Source: Ascidia mentula (taxonomy: Eukaryota > Chordata > Ascidiacea > Phlebobranchia > Ascidiidae). From it: DNA of 64,000 bases. The stretch's first letter is position 1, and each line of letters begins with the position of its first letter. Both the position numbers and the translations under genes were made by a program. Under the pieces are notes generated by a model that had not been told where the DNA came from, did no database searches, and saw only the letters and a program-made list of their open reading frames with translations. Of the stretch, positions 50,901 to 59,458 are shown piece by piece. Location: positions 1,552,501 to 1,616,500 of the forward strand of contig OX387200.1 in assembly GCA_947561715.1 (NCBI GenBank), given 5' to 3'.

Positions 50901-52728
50901 TTTAGTTATTTTTTTGTAGAAGCCTGTAGGAACCTACACTTTGCATGTTACAAATGCAATTGGAATAGGCTCGATTACAATAACAATACCTGCAATCACT
51001 ACCATCCAACTGGGAATGATTATTGGAATATCTGTAGCAGCTGTTTTTGTAATTGCATTAATCATTCTGGTTATTGTATTGCATAAAAGAAAATCCAAAA
51101 GTAAGTTTTGCTTTACGCAATGCTAGACCATTGGTTCCAAAGGTAGGAAGCTACTAATTGAGTTATGATTTAATGACAGTTCTGATACTTTCTTGAAAGT
51201 GCATCGTTTTTTGTTGTTTACTTCAGTAATTTACTACATACTTGTAGTTATGACGAATTGTGTGCAAAGATTTACATATCATAAGAATATGTCAAATGTA
51301 AAGATATTTTTGAATGACAATGCATGCTGATGCAAAATTGTTGTACAACCGTGCAATATCAACACATAAGACCTGATGAAACTAATTTATAGTTTAAATT
51401 TATTGTGCTGTAGAATCTGAGAGAGAGGAAAGAGACAACCCGATATATGGGAGTTCCCCCAACAATGGGACAGATGATGCTCAGGTTAAAAAGAAAAACA
51501 AAAAATCCAAGGAGAAAGAAATGACAGTGAATGTCGCTTACCAATCTGCATCCTCTCCTGAGGCTATTGAGGACGCCTATGCTTCTGTTAGCAAAGGTAT
51601 GTGATGAATGCTTTTTTCTTTTATGGTTATGAAAATTTTTTACTGTTTTGTCCTTTTTATGAAACTGTTTTTTTAAAACTTTTTTTTAACTGCTAACAAA
51701 GGGTTGAAAGGTCTTGTATTGTGATCAAACACAAACTTTGATAGCTTAATTTAAAGTAATTAGAAATTAACCTATTTAATATTAATAATCCCCAGTGGTT
51801 TTTGAGAAAATTAATTTTATTTTGGTTCTTCTGCACAAATCATTTAAAATAATTTCATCCTTAAAAAAGGTTATCAGGCGTTGCACTTTTAGGTGAGAAG
51901 GAAGTTAAAATGAATATCTTGTATGGATCAGCTGGTGCTCATTCATCACAAACTGAAGATGCATATGCTGAAGTGGATAAAGGAAAGAAAAAGAAAAGTA
52001 GTTACATAATAAAAATATACTTGCATGCATAGCTTTACATGGCATATTTCAATCAATAGATAAAAGCAAAGAAATGAAAGTAAATGTTGCTTATGTTCCA
52101 ACCCCTGAAAATCCTGATGCCCCTGAAGAAGCATATGCTGAAGTGAACAAAGCCAAGAAAAACAAGGGCAAGAAAGGTGCCATAAACTTTGTGTAAGGCT
52201 GAAATACGTCTTTCTTAATACATCCTCGGTCAATTTTAGAGAAAGAGATGAAGGAGAATATTCTGTATGGTTCCTCTCCAGCTGGAGGAAGTGGAGAAGA
52301 TGCCTATGCAGAGGTGGATAAAAGGAAGAAAAAGAATGCTGGTTTGTTGTGTATAAGCAAATTTCTTTGCTGTTTTCTTACTGTGCATTATATTGACAGG
52401 CCAAAAGCAGGGTGAACACAGTGGTGGTGCAACCTACTCTGTGGTTAAGCCTAAAAAGAAGAAGAAAGAATCAACATCCCCACCCCAAAGTCCCAGTAAG
52501 CATTATTTTTTATTACCGTATGACACCAAATACTGATTTGAAAGCACTACTAGTTACATAGTGTGTTGTGTTTGATTTTTCTTACCTTAGAAATTTTCAC
52601 ATATTTCTGTTTAGATGATGACCCATATGCTGAAGTTGATCTTCATGGTCAGGTGTGTATTTTGAATGTTTTCAAGTGTATAGAGATACATAATAAGATG
52701 ACATTTTGTGTGTAAACAGGAAGATTGA
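26894..52728 (+). CDS. Gene 2: multi-Ig, CCP-bearing transmembrane receptor with repeated tyrosine-motif tail
   Basis: Thirty-one exons: 26894-26987, 27798-27925, 28274-28344, 28784-28911, 29341-29532, 29940-30079, 30318-30450, 36193-36471, 36527-36802, 38343-38621, 38677-38952, 40642-40920, 40981-41259, 42075-42353, 42408-42683, 44545-44823, 44884-45162, 46673-46951, 47012-47290, 48107-48388, 48454-48732, 49688-49792, 49853-49917, 50920-51100, 51414-51596, 51893-51997, 52060-52176, 52240-52341, 52400-52495, 52615-52652, 52720-52728. Total 5787 nt, exactly 1928 codons plus stop, with matching phases at every junction. Order: signal peptide, N-terminal domain to residue 140, CCP to 204, split Ig to 295, seven Ig pairs to about 1595, membrane-proximal domain, helix near 1683-1707, signalling tail. 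It should act at the cell surface as an adhesion or recognition receptor coupled to tyrosine phosphorylation. Ligand unknown. Confidence 0.88.
27798..28911 (+). CDS. Gene 2 exons 2-4: unrecognised N-terminal domain
   Basis: Three exons (27798-27925, 28274-28344, 28784-28911) joined in phases 1, 0, 2 and 1. About 109 residues with FSTFCGSS, NLQCSVLNN and NISCTNTSG, many Asn sequons and alternating hydrophobic strands (VVFIFFNVL). No known family recognised; a divergent beta-sandwich is possible. Phase use differs from the rest of the ectodomain, so it is an older or separately acquired module. Confidence 0.75.
29341..29532 (+). CDS. Gene 2 exon 5: CCP/sushi domain
   Basis: A 64-residue phase 1-1 exon with DCPND, QFKCPAGQ, NTTCQNDATW and GLECW. 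The four cysteines and the tryptophan after the third match a CCP. It is the only CCP in gene 2 and a domain-level link to gene 1. Confidence 0.8.
29940..30450 (+). CDS. Gene 2 exons 6-7: Ig-like domain split by a phase 0 intron
   Basis: Exons 29940-30079 and 30318-30450 encode about 91 residues with VVVLKCYVAS and MVHCQVTSNY as the two Ig cysteines. An intron between them is in phase 0, unlike the downstream one-exon Ig domains. It ends with HRLTVY, leading to the YPP start of the first Ig pair. Confidence 0.75.
32236..35099 (-). mobile_element. Broken Ty1/Copia retrotransposon fossil, antisense in gene 2 intron 7
   Basis: On the minus strand the parts come in Copia order: Gag-like (about 34440-35099), aspartic protease-like with SAIIDTACTKTVCG (34021-34386), integrase with VLSDNGREFNN (33024-33847), then only the beginning of the reverse transcriptase with PKARLVARGFEE (32236-32487). 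Integrase before reverse transcriptase separates it from Gypsy types. The rest of the polymerase is absent and no LTRs are recognised. It carries several breaks and is a dead, moderately old insertion that does not disturb the host splice sites. Confidence 0.85.
36193..36802 (+). CDS. Gene 2 Ig pair 1 (exons 8-9)
   Basis: Exon A (36193-36471) encodes a 93-residue Ig-like domain starting PPSIYNIS, with LTCLVDSNP, TCVWLYDN, SVCNI and NATCEASNGIG: two Ig cysteines, the core Trp and a likely second disulfide. Exon B (36527-36802) encodes an I-set domain with NFTCTED, FKWKKDG and IDSGTYTCHTS. Both exons are phase 1-1. Together 185 residues. Confidence 0.9.
38343..38952 (+). CDS. Gene 2 Ig pair 2 (exons 10-11)
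   Basis: Exons 38343-38621 and 38677-38952, nearly identical to pair 1 at a distance of exactly 2150 bp, including the short intron. Exon B has IDSGTYTCNTSDDYGK where pair 1 has CHTSDDYRK, so pair 2 keeps the common form. A very recent tandem copy or a gene-conversion product. Confidence 0.9.
39380..39914 (+). pseudogene. Decayed Ig pair 3 (relic exons)
   Basis: A-type relic 39380-39581 (STCVW-like and the VSVPTI end recognisable) and B-type relic 39647-39914. The A relic has lost its first third. The B relic reads GTGGACTGACACAG where intact copies read GTGGCCTACCAGAG, giving a stop, and its donor is TAGTACAAGT instead of CAGTGTAAGT. It must be skipped for gene 2 to be read through. Confidence 0.85.
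40642..41259 (+). CDS. Gene 2 Ig pair 4 (exons 12-13)
   Basis: Exon A 40642-40920 starts PPSISNITVQGSF with TLNCFVESNP, TCVWSYDN, GSCSIDR and NATCVATNG. Exon B 40981-41259 has FLNCTVAYQ, FNWTKDV and NDSGTFVCESSDEFG. Both are 93 residues, phase 1-1. It differs from the pair 1/2 subtype mainly in exon B. Confidence 0.9.
42075..42683 (+). CDS. Gene 2 Ig pair 5 (exons 14-15), with a chimeric A exon
   Basis: Exon A 42075-42353 begins like the A exon of pair 9 (ITVHGLFQQTENQYIILRN) but ends like pairs 1 and 2 (GNKTTKTIELVSVPIE); the switch lies near 42290. Exon B 42408-42683 is of the pair 1/2 type, with IDSGIYTCNTSDDYGK. The exon looks like the product of unequal crossing-over or gene conversion. 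Confidence 0.9.
43278..43817 (+). pseudogene. Decayed Ig pair 6 (copy of relic pair 3)
   Basis: A-type relic 43278-43484 and B-type relic 43550-43817. It shares the same lesions as pair 3 (GTGGACTGACACAG and the lost donor at TAGTACAAGT), so the decay came before the block duplication. The A relic differs slightly (GGAACTTGATTAGCATAC). Confidence 0.85.
44545..45162 (+). CDS. Gene 2 Ig pair 7 (exons 16-17)
   Basis: Exons 44545-44823 and 44884-45162. The A exon is almost identical to pair 4 (NATCEATNG instead of NATCVATNG; VPTW instead of VPTL). The B exon has diverged more (KWTKDGDDVVVDIKNAG and FKNVAKNDSGTYVCESSDQ). Offset from pair 4 is 3903 bp. Confidence 0.9.
45530..46301. mobile_element. 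772-bp hAT-like MITE between Ig pairs 7 and 8
   Basis: Perfect 8-bp target duplication ACCAGAAT at 45522-45529 and 46302-46309. Terminal inverted repeats start CATAGGCGTCGATT at both ends. An 8-bp duplication is characteristic of hAT elements. No transposase inside; a short direct repeat, ACGAATTTAGACGAT, occurs near 46112 and 46144. Confidence 0.9.
46673..47290 (+). CDS. Gene 2 Ig pair 8 (exons 18-19)
   Basis: Exon A 46673-46951: PPSISSITVQGSFQQ, TLNCSVESNP, ICVWSYDN, GSCSLVR, NATCVATNG. Exon B 47012-47290: FLNCIVAYQ, FKWAKYV, NDSGTYVCESSDQFG. It is a slightly diverged relative of pair 4. Confidence 0.9.
48107..48732 (+). CDS. Gene 2 Ig pair 9 (exons 20-21)
   Basis: Exon A 48107-48388 is one codon longer than its sisters (PPSISTHITPQGLFQQ) with LNCSVDSNP, KCVWSYDN, NSCSISR and NATCQATNG. 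Exon B 48454-48732 has KFKCTVDYQ, FKWTKDGID and NDTGTYVCKSSDEFG. It is the membrane-proximal pair and the most distinct, consistent with an older edge copy. Confidence 0.9.
49688..51100 (+). CDS. Gene 2 exons 22-24: membrane-proximal domain and transmembrane helix
   Basis: Exons 49688-49792, 49853-49917 and 50920-51100. The first two encode a degenerate Ig-like region (VNCQPNQPCDITVYSNPPP, then WLISTPPVYTYQIK). Exon 24 continues with PVGTYTLHVTNAIGIG, resembling the last strands of an Ig domain, then a helix containing LGMIIGISVAAVFVIALIIL and a basic stop-transfer HKRKSK. The helix has no charged residues. Confidence 0.85.
50020..50666. mobile_element. 647-bp hAT-like MITE in gene 2 intron 23
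   Basis: Perfect 8-bp target duplication CCCATAAT at 50012-50019 and 50667-50674. Inverted ends are CATGGGCGTATCCAGGA and CATAGGCGTATCCAGGA. The terminal CATAGGCGT is shared with the MITE at 45.5 kb. Inside, CATTGTTACCAAACATGT with flanking sequence is also found near 59.5 and 60.1 kb. Confidence 0.92.
51414..51596 (+). CDS. Gene 2 exon 25: tail module 1
   Basis: A 61-residue phase 1-1 exon just inside the membrane. It has NPIYGSS (an NPxY motif, as bound by PTB domains), a lysine-rich stretch KKKNKKSKEKE, then NVAYQSA and, 13 residues later, DAYASV (YxxV, a possible SH2 site when phosphorylated). It appears to be a fusion of an extra NPIY segment with one standard module. Confidence 0.85.
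51893..51997 (+). CDS. Gene 2 exon 26: tail module 2
   Basis: A 35-residue phase 1-1 exon with NILYGSA and, 14 residues after that tyrosine, DAYAEV, then a KGKKKK basic cluster. Same plan as modules 1, 3 and 4. Confidence 0.85.
52060..52176 (+). CDS. Gene 2 exon 27: tail module 3
   Basis: A 39-residue phase 1-1 exon with KEMKVNVAYVPT, then EAYAEV 14 residues after the first tyrosine, and a basic end KAKKNKGKK. The NVAY type groups it with module 1. Confidence 0.85.
52240..52341 (+). CDS. Gene 2 exon 28: tail module 4
   Basis: A 34-residue phase 1-1 exon with KEMKENILYGSS, DAYAEV 13 residues on, and KRKKKN. The NILYGS type groups it with module 2, so modules 1-2 and 3-4 look like a duplicated two-exon unit. 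Confidence 0.85.
52400..52495 (+). CDS. Gene 2 exon 29: single-tyrosine tail module
   Basis: A 32-residue phase 1-1 exon with GGATYSVVKPKKKKKES and a Ser/Pro end TSPPQSP. It has one YxxV-type motif and the strongest lysine cluster. The TYSVV stretch is like, but not equal to, an ITSM (TxYxxV). Confidence 0.8.
52615..52728 (+). CDS. Gene 2 exons 30-31: C-terminal YAEV motif
   Basis: Exon 30 (52615-52652) encodes NDDPYAEVDLHGQ and ends in phase 0 at GTGTGT. Exon 31 begins at 52720 after TGTGTGTAAACAG and adds only two codons before TGA at 52726-52728. If the last intron were retained, the frame would run on with a different tail end; the splice is the better reading but is the least secure junction of the gene. 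Confidence 0.7.
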
Positions 52729-54839
52729 GAAGTAGTCAAAGTAAGATCTCTATGCATGAAAACAATTAGTTGACTCACTTCAATTGTTTTTTTATAAGTC
52801 CTGCATAACAAATTCTAACTTCTCAATTACATTTTTGGTACAATGCTAATGACAGCTAACTAATTACAGCACTAACAATTTTCCAATAATTCTTAAATAG
52901 TTTTTATTTTTTGTCTTGAAAGACTTTAGTACTTCCAAACATTGTTTGTAACTTTCAAATTATTACTTGTATATCCAATGAATTGTAATATCTTCATAAT
53001 ATGTTATTTTCGTGAGACTCCACAAGGAGTAAAGGACGATCAGCACCAGTGTATAATCTTTATTTTTGAACAGAAATATTATTTTCGCCGTTTGGCATCC
53101 TCAGTTTCTGTCTTAAAGAATAGCATTGAAAGATAAAAAAGCATCCTTCACTCATTGTGAAGTCTCAGGAATATAATATTTATTGATTTGTAAGACAGAA
53201 GGCCACTGACCTACACAGGTTGATTCATGTAGTAATTTTAACGTTTTCTCTATTTTTATGATAATTAGGTTTTTGCATGCCTGATTTCATGGAATTACTA
53301 AACCACACAAAATAATATGCATATGAAGGCACTTACTTATTTCTAGTGATCAGCAAATATTTTCTGTGACCACAGTGCTTTGTGTGTGTAACTACCAAAG
53401 GGCTGTGATTGCCAGGTTTACAGTTTTGGGATTTATTATGACTCAAATGCATACAATAAGTTACTAAAGTGATCTAATTTTGATGTTACTTTTGCCCAGG
53501 ATTCATCCAACAAGAATTGACTGAGAAAATGACTATAAGTCTCATCCATGGACAAGCTTGAAGCTTGTTTTGCATTTTTATATGCAGAACTGCTGTTTTT
53601 TAATCGTTTTATATTTACCACATTCTTGTATTGTAGTCGGATCAATATGCACTGTATTTCTGTTACTTAAGTTTATGCACGCTACTGGCCATGACAAGAT
53701 TTTATCGCAAACAAATTTAGTTAAATCCTATGTAAAGCCAACTAAACTGTTTACCTTATGAGGAGTCCCAAGTGAATTTTAACATACACAAATATTCAAC
53801 ACTTGCACTTAAGTTTTTGGAAAGCACTGTGGTTTCACATATTTCCAAAATGCAACAGGGTATATAACTCATCACTCACAAAATGTCACAGTTTTAGAAA
53901 AAAAAATATTGTTATTGTAGTGATTTGTTTACGTCGTTGAACTAACATTCTTAGAATTATTTCTTGGATATTAAGTGAGTTTTCATGTGCAATATTTAAT
54001 TTTTTCTTCAATTTTCAAACCCATCTTTCGTTCATAAACACTGCAGTTTTGTTTTTATTGTGAAATTTTGAAACAATTCAAGTGCAATTCCTGATGTTTT
54101 TCAAGTGCCGCTAGTTTTATGCAGAAATGCGTGCTTCTGCTGTTTTTCCAGTATGCCAATTTTTTGAGTGTTTATAACTTCCTATTTCAAGCCCTGTGTA
54201 TTTGCTGCACTGTTCCGTCAATGATTTGTACAATGTGATTTTGCACCAATATAAGAAAAATCCAATCTGCGTTGTCCCCACGTTGACTCTAAGATAAGGT
54301 TGATACAACAGGACAGTGGGGAGCTTGGTTTCAACGTAAAATGAGTCACATGTACAGCAAGTCATAAGGAAGTAACATACAGTGAGGTAACCTGGTCGCA
54401 ACGCTGTTCTAAAGGTGACTGTACACTTTGTGTCATGTAGCGGCAATACACGATATATTATAAGAAAAAATATAAAAATCAGCAGTTTTTGATACTTAGA
54501 TGTATGGTCGTCCCATGCTGGTAAAAAAATACACATTGCTCAAATGTCTCAATTAAGCGAAAGTGTTGCTTGTAAAACGTCACAGGCGGATGACGCGCCA
54601 TTCAGCGCACCATCATAACAATGCAAAATTTTACAAAACTTCGTTTGTTGTAGGAAATAGTTCTACTTCGTCCTGAAACAAAACTTCGATGTCGTATATT
54701 TAATACAAGTCGCCAAATTATAACGAAGAAATCTTATGATAAAAAGCGTGAAAATGTTGAACAGATTGTGAGAACCACGGGTTGCACACGACAAAGTTAA
54801 TATTTGCCATTCATACAAAGCATTATACGAACGAGGCAA
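52729..54839. other. Region downstream of gene 2, no recognised gene
   Basis: AT-rich sequence that presumably includes the 3' UTR. I do not find a clear AATAAA close to the stop. Short frames lack domains and splice chains. Nothing else is recognised. Confidence 0.4.
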
Positions 54840-56420
54840 TAGTCAATGAACAATAACGGGTAACGAGCAACACTTTCGTTTTATTGTGTGTTGTAACCGA
54901 CCACGCAAACATTATCCCGTTCTGAACAAACAAGTTTTTACCGGGAAATTTTATTCCGTTGCGTGAAACGACACTTTCGGTATTGAGTTTGTTTAGCAAA
55001 CAATGAAGAGAATGCGCCTTTGCTAGACATTTATCGCGGCATAAATGTTAGTGTATATATTGATTACTCAAAATTGATCACAGACAGTCCTCTATACCCC
55101 CGTCGCCCACCCGGTATATTGGTTTCAAGGCTCATCAAGTAAAATTACCCAACGAGCATCTAAAACAATGTTGTAAGCAGTGGCATCTCCGCTTCGACAC
55201 CCTTGCAAGATAATCATCGGTTATTAGAAAAACAAGTATTCTTTATTCATACAAAGTGTTTGTATAAAATTGCCATTAAATCCCTGGTTGTACAAGTGAC
55301 GTGATTCTTTCAAACAATCAACTTCTTTCGGGGGTTTGAAGTGTGAATATTAAGCCATGTCTTATGAATTGTTGTATGTAACAAGGCGATGAGGGGCAGA
55401 ACATGTCAGGAATTAATTACTTTCCAGTCTCGAACAGCATGTATGCATTGGCCTGTACAAGGAAGTACCGTAGCGTAACATGAGCGCACCGCGGGTTGTT
55501 CAGCAGAATGTGCGTAACGCATGCATTTGGCTGAACAAAATGACGTTTAATACTTTTTGTGGCGACACCTAAAACTTTGATGGCTCCAACATGTCCCTCA
55601 TTGCATTGACCAATGAATAAAAGTAAAAAACAAAACAACGAAACATAATAAAAAATTGGAGTACAAACAAAGTTAAAATGCAGGTGGTATTTATTCGATT
55701 ACAAGCGACATGCAAATGGAAATACTTGGGGTTTGTATTGCAAGTGAAAATATTGTTACCAAACCTGTCGTATAAAATTGTTAAGCTAATCTATCGCACG
55801 AGTGGATGACTTCAAAAAATGTAAGCCGCTTCGATTGCAAGTCGTACTAACAGTGACATAAAAATAATCTTCTTAAATCGTGGCTCACAATCGAGTAATC
55901 ACGGTATCATGAGACCATGTGTGCTTCCACAAGGTTCAGAGCCGAACATTTGGAGGTCGCCCAAAGTTTAATTACGTTTGTAAAGTGGGTTGCTACGAAA
56001 TATCGAAACAAACACTTCAATCTTCCATGGAGGGTCACCAAAAGGGCTTATGCTACGTGACAGTTGAAGAACTTGGGACATTGTTACGCAACTAATGCAC
56101 TCCGGAACTACAAATAATGGTCCGAGAACCGATTTTAGTTTCCAGGTTTTTCGTGCGACGACCACAATGCCAATATTTGTCAATTCACAATACAGACGTA
56201 ACGGCTAACGACATACGATGTAAAAGCCTGACAAGAATGGCACCACTTTCGCTTTGTTATGTGTTGTAGCCGTTTATAGAACAAATTGAGACCATTGGTA
56301 TCGGGGAATCAGTAACTGCTTGTTTATTTTTTTAAACAACTTTCGGTATTGAATATTTGGTTGCCCTGCTTACGTCAAAGGAACTGAAGGAAATGACCTT
56401 ATAAGGTCAATGACCCGCAC
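54840..56420. repeat. Diverged direct duplication, two blocks
   Basis: The blocks at about 54840-55040 and 56200-56420 share, in order, CACTTTCGYTTTRTTRTGTG with the following TTGTARCCG, and later CTTTCGGTATTGA. They are diverged and non-coding. Between them lies unassigned sequence. Confidence 0.5.
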
Positions 56421-56690
56421 ATGTTGTTTAGTGTCTGGTATGTTCATTAGTTTATTAGCGAGACAACACCCAATTTGCATTACTTTCTTCTGACGCATAA
56501 GTTTGTCGGCAAGTGGTGCATGTTATTAGACAGGTTTTTGCATGAGAACAATACACCTTCTGCCTTGTGTCTAGCTTCGTGCGATGAGTTGTGTTCCGGC
56601 ATTAAACAATGCAACTTTTATTCAAAATGTACCACGCCAAACAAATTCATTTCTGAAAAACTTTTTGAAACCAGTTTGTGTCATAGTCTC

Positions 56691-57066
56691 AAAAGCTTTT
56701 CATGCCTTAAAGGTCATTCGTTAATTGAAGTTTCGCATCCGCGTATAGTTGATAAATTAGACTTGGGTTCTTTGAACGCGAATTTCGGTCTCACTGCGCT
56801 TCCTCTTTCCGTGTATGACGTCACGCGTTTGTAGGAGGTACAAACACAGTCGCCACATAAGGTGATGCACAAAACATCACCCATATTAAACCGTGGCCAG
56901 TAAAACTTACGTATGTTTGGATTAGGACATCTCCAAACATTTTATATCTCTAATATAGCAATCATCAAACACGAAGGTGTGACTTTTTTGAAAAAGGCAC
57001 TCTGCACCATGAAGGGAATAAAGCTCCCTTGCAATGACAAAATGTTTCTACCAACCAAAAACAACG
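56691..57066 (+). repeat. Segmental repeat, copy 1 (copy 2 at 59685-60058)
   Basis: Runs from AAAAGCTTTTCATGCC to ACCAAAAACAACG and is closely similar to the later copy, in the same orientation. The open frames here (for example 56475-56834) cross the copy boundary and show no domain, so I do not call a gene. Confidence 0.85.
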
Positions 57067-59458
57067 TAGCCTTTAATCAGGAAGTTGGATGCAACAAGCT
57101 TCCTGGTATTCCACCATTTCACAGTATGTGGGATGCCAGGATTTCCCTAGGCGTGGGGAGTACGGCCGCCCGCTTCCATTGTTTGCCAAATTTAGCGCAG
57201 CTTGTTTGCGATATACGTTCATCCCACAAGTGGTTTCAATATATTGACACAACAATATAAACGTTAAGCACTCCCATCGCAACCAGTTTTGATTCTGACA
57301 ATTTCGCTTTGTGATAGGAATGCTTTGTAAACGCGAAACCGAAACACGTTCTCGATTTCGCGTTTTTGCAACACAATCGCACAAACACGTCACAGCATCA
57401 ACTTCCTCTTCGTTTGGTTGTGACAAGGACTTTACAAAACGTAAACGGTTAAACCGTAGATTGAACAGAAAACAACGTTTTATAATCAGTCAATTAGAAG
57501 CATAAACAATCTGATTCATGTTGCTTTGCGATGAACCCGAATACGCAGCAAATGAGCTCGAAGGTGACTAAATCATTCCATCTTGCGTCACCATTAGTTA
57601 CTCACCTTATCCAATCGTATATTGACAAATCATCGATGTGACCCAATGTATATGAACAAGCCTTGGTCCTAGCCAATAGTTGTTGTATGTTTCTTAGATG
57701 TTTACCTTTATACAACAAATAAACCCACGTTCCAACGTAATACATGAACGAACGTAGTGCTGTTTGGCCAAAAACATTTGGTGCTCCCTATTAATTTATC
57801 TGGATGTGACTTATGCGATGTGTTATATGTAACATATATCCCACATGGTGTGCTAAGTAGCACAATTATCTAGGTTAGTTTTTCCTAAACTCTTTTTGTC
57901 TGTGAAACACTGCACAAACAGTATTCAAATGAAATTCAAAGGAGTCAGTTTCATGCCCAAAGGCTTCATATTTAGAATTATGTTTAAATCTAGCCTGTAG
58001 TTTATGGAGCCTCTTTAAATTTCTGTTTGGAACCCAAGGATTTTTCGGAACCCACTATGAGAATCGCTGCCCGAGGTTAACGTCCTCTATTTTCGTGTGT
58101 TACTCGAGGTCATGCACTGTTCAAGAGTTCGAGTTGGAAATGCCCGAATCTCGACTGCAAGAAAGATCTGAGGCGAAACACTTCCTTGAGTGACGCACAC
58201 AGATATTTCTGCTTCATTCAACGAATTTGCTTGATTTTGAGCGCCATGGCGACATCGTGTGGTTATTATTTTGTCTTAGTCAAGAATTACAATATTACAC
58301 ACCATTATAATTGTTAATAGCCTTTATTGACAAACTGAATATTGTTGTTATTGACAGGGTATATTGTTTACCTTTTGTATATGTTGCTCACCATAACATC
58401 GGAAACCTACATTGTTGTTTGCCAAAATACGTCCTAATCTTCGCAACGCGTTCTGCAATACCTCTGCATATAATTCTTCCTTGAAATTGTTTGAGTCTCT
58501 GTAAATAAAAAAAAAAAAAAATGCCGGTAAAAAAAACGTTTTTACGTTGAAAAACAAAAGTTTAGATATAGCGTTTCGGTACATCTTTAGTGGTTCGTAA
58601 CGACTATAAACATATTTTCATTGCAGTTGACGATATTTAGAAACATTGTGTTTATAACCCAACATCATTTATGTTAAATTTTCAAGATAATAACTTATTC
58701 TGGTTAATATGCGAGTCCAATCCTTACATCAAATTAAATATCATTACATCCATAGCAGATTTGATCAATTAACGGTTGTTTCTATGGTTACTTTTATATT
58801 TATGTAATCTAGGAGTGTTGATACACAAAAAACGATTGTTCCAAACGTATTTTAGCATAGGCTATTACATGTACAAATATTTCTTTGCTGAATTTACAAA
58901 TATTCTGCAACAAGTTTGATGATTTTCAGCTTTTACCGAAATGTTTGAAAGTTTTTCGAAAGACGTCACATCCGAACAAACAAAAAATCCTAAAACACTT
59001 GCTTGGAATCGACACAAACATCTACCGTGGGCCTTTACATCTTGTTCATGCTGATAAATTATGCCCGAAATTATCAATGCAATCACGAAACATACACCAT
59101 AGTGGCACGACGCTGAACCAGCTACATTCCGTTGAAGTCCAGTCACGATATGTTCGTGATGATTTTTTTACTCATTTCTCAAAAGCTTTATTTAAGGATC
59201 ACCGGTGATCATAAGCTTTCAATGTATGAAGTGATGTTGAACATGGGCTAAAAAAATGAAATGAGTGAATATTTTAACTACAATGCTTGTGTCCCACTGC
59301 GTATGCTATACTGAAAAGTATGGAGCAGGTCCCCCCTCAAATTTTCAGTTTTTTGGTCCCAATCACAATGTTGCGCTACGACGCGTTGGAACGAGTGAAA
59401 ATTAAAGATGTAAATAACCAGGAATGTCGGTAAACTGACCCACATTGTATGAAATCTG
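57067..59458. other. No recognised gene
   Basis: Contains overlapping open frames on both strands (57073-57426 minus, 58885-59208 plus) without recognisable motifs. An early partial copy of the 59.5 kb repeat (AAAGCTTTATTTAAGGATCA, then CCGGTGATCATAAGC) lies near 59145-59250. Confidence 0.4.

Noticed and set aside
51414-52728. Calling the tail motifs ITIMs or ITAMs
   Set aside because: The residue two before each Tyr in YAEV is Asp or Glu, which does not fit ITIM, and Tyr spacing of 13-14 is too long for ITAM. They are reported as YxxV-type modules instead.
56475-57426. Overlapping frames on both strands suggesting a small gene
   Set aside because: The frames run across the boundary of a duplicated non-coding block and are not preserved as one frame in the second copy at 59.7 kb.
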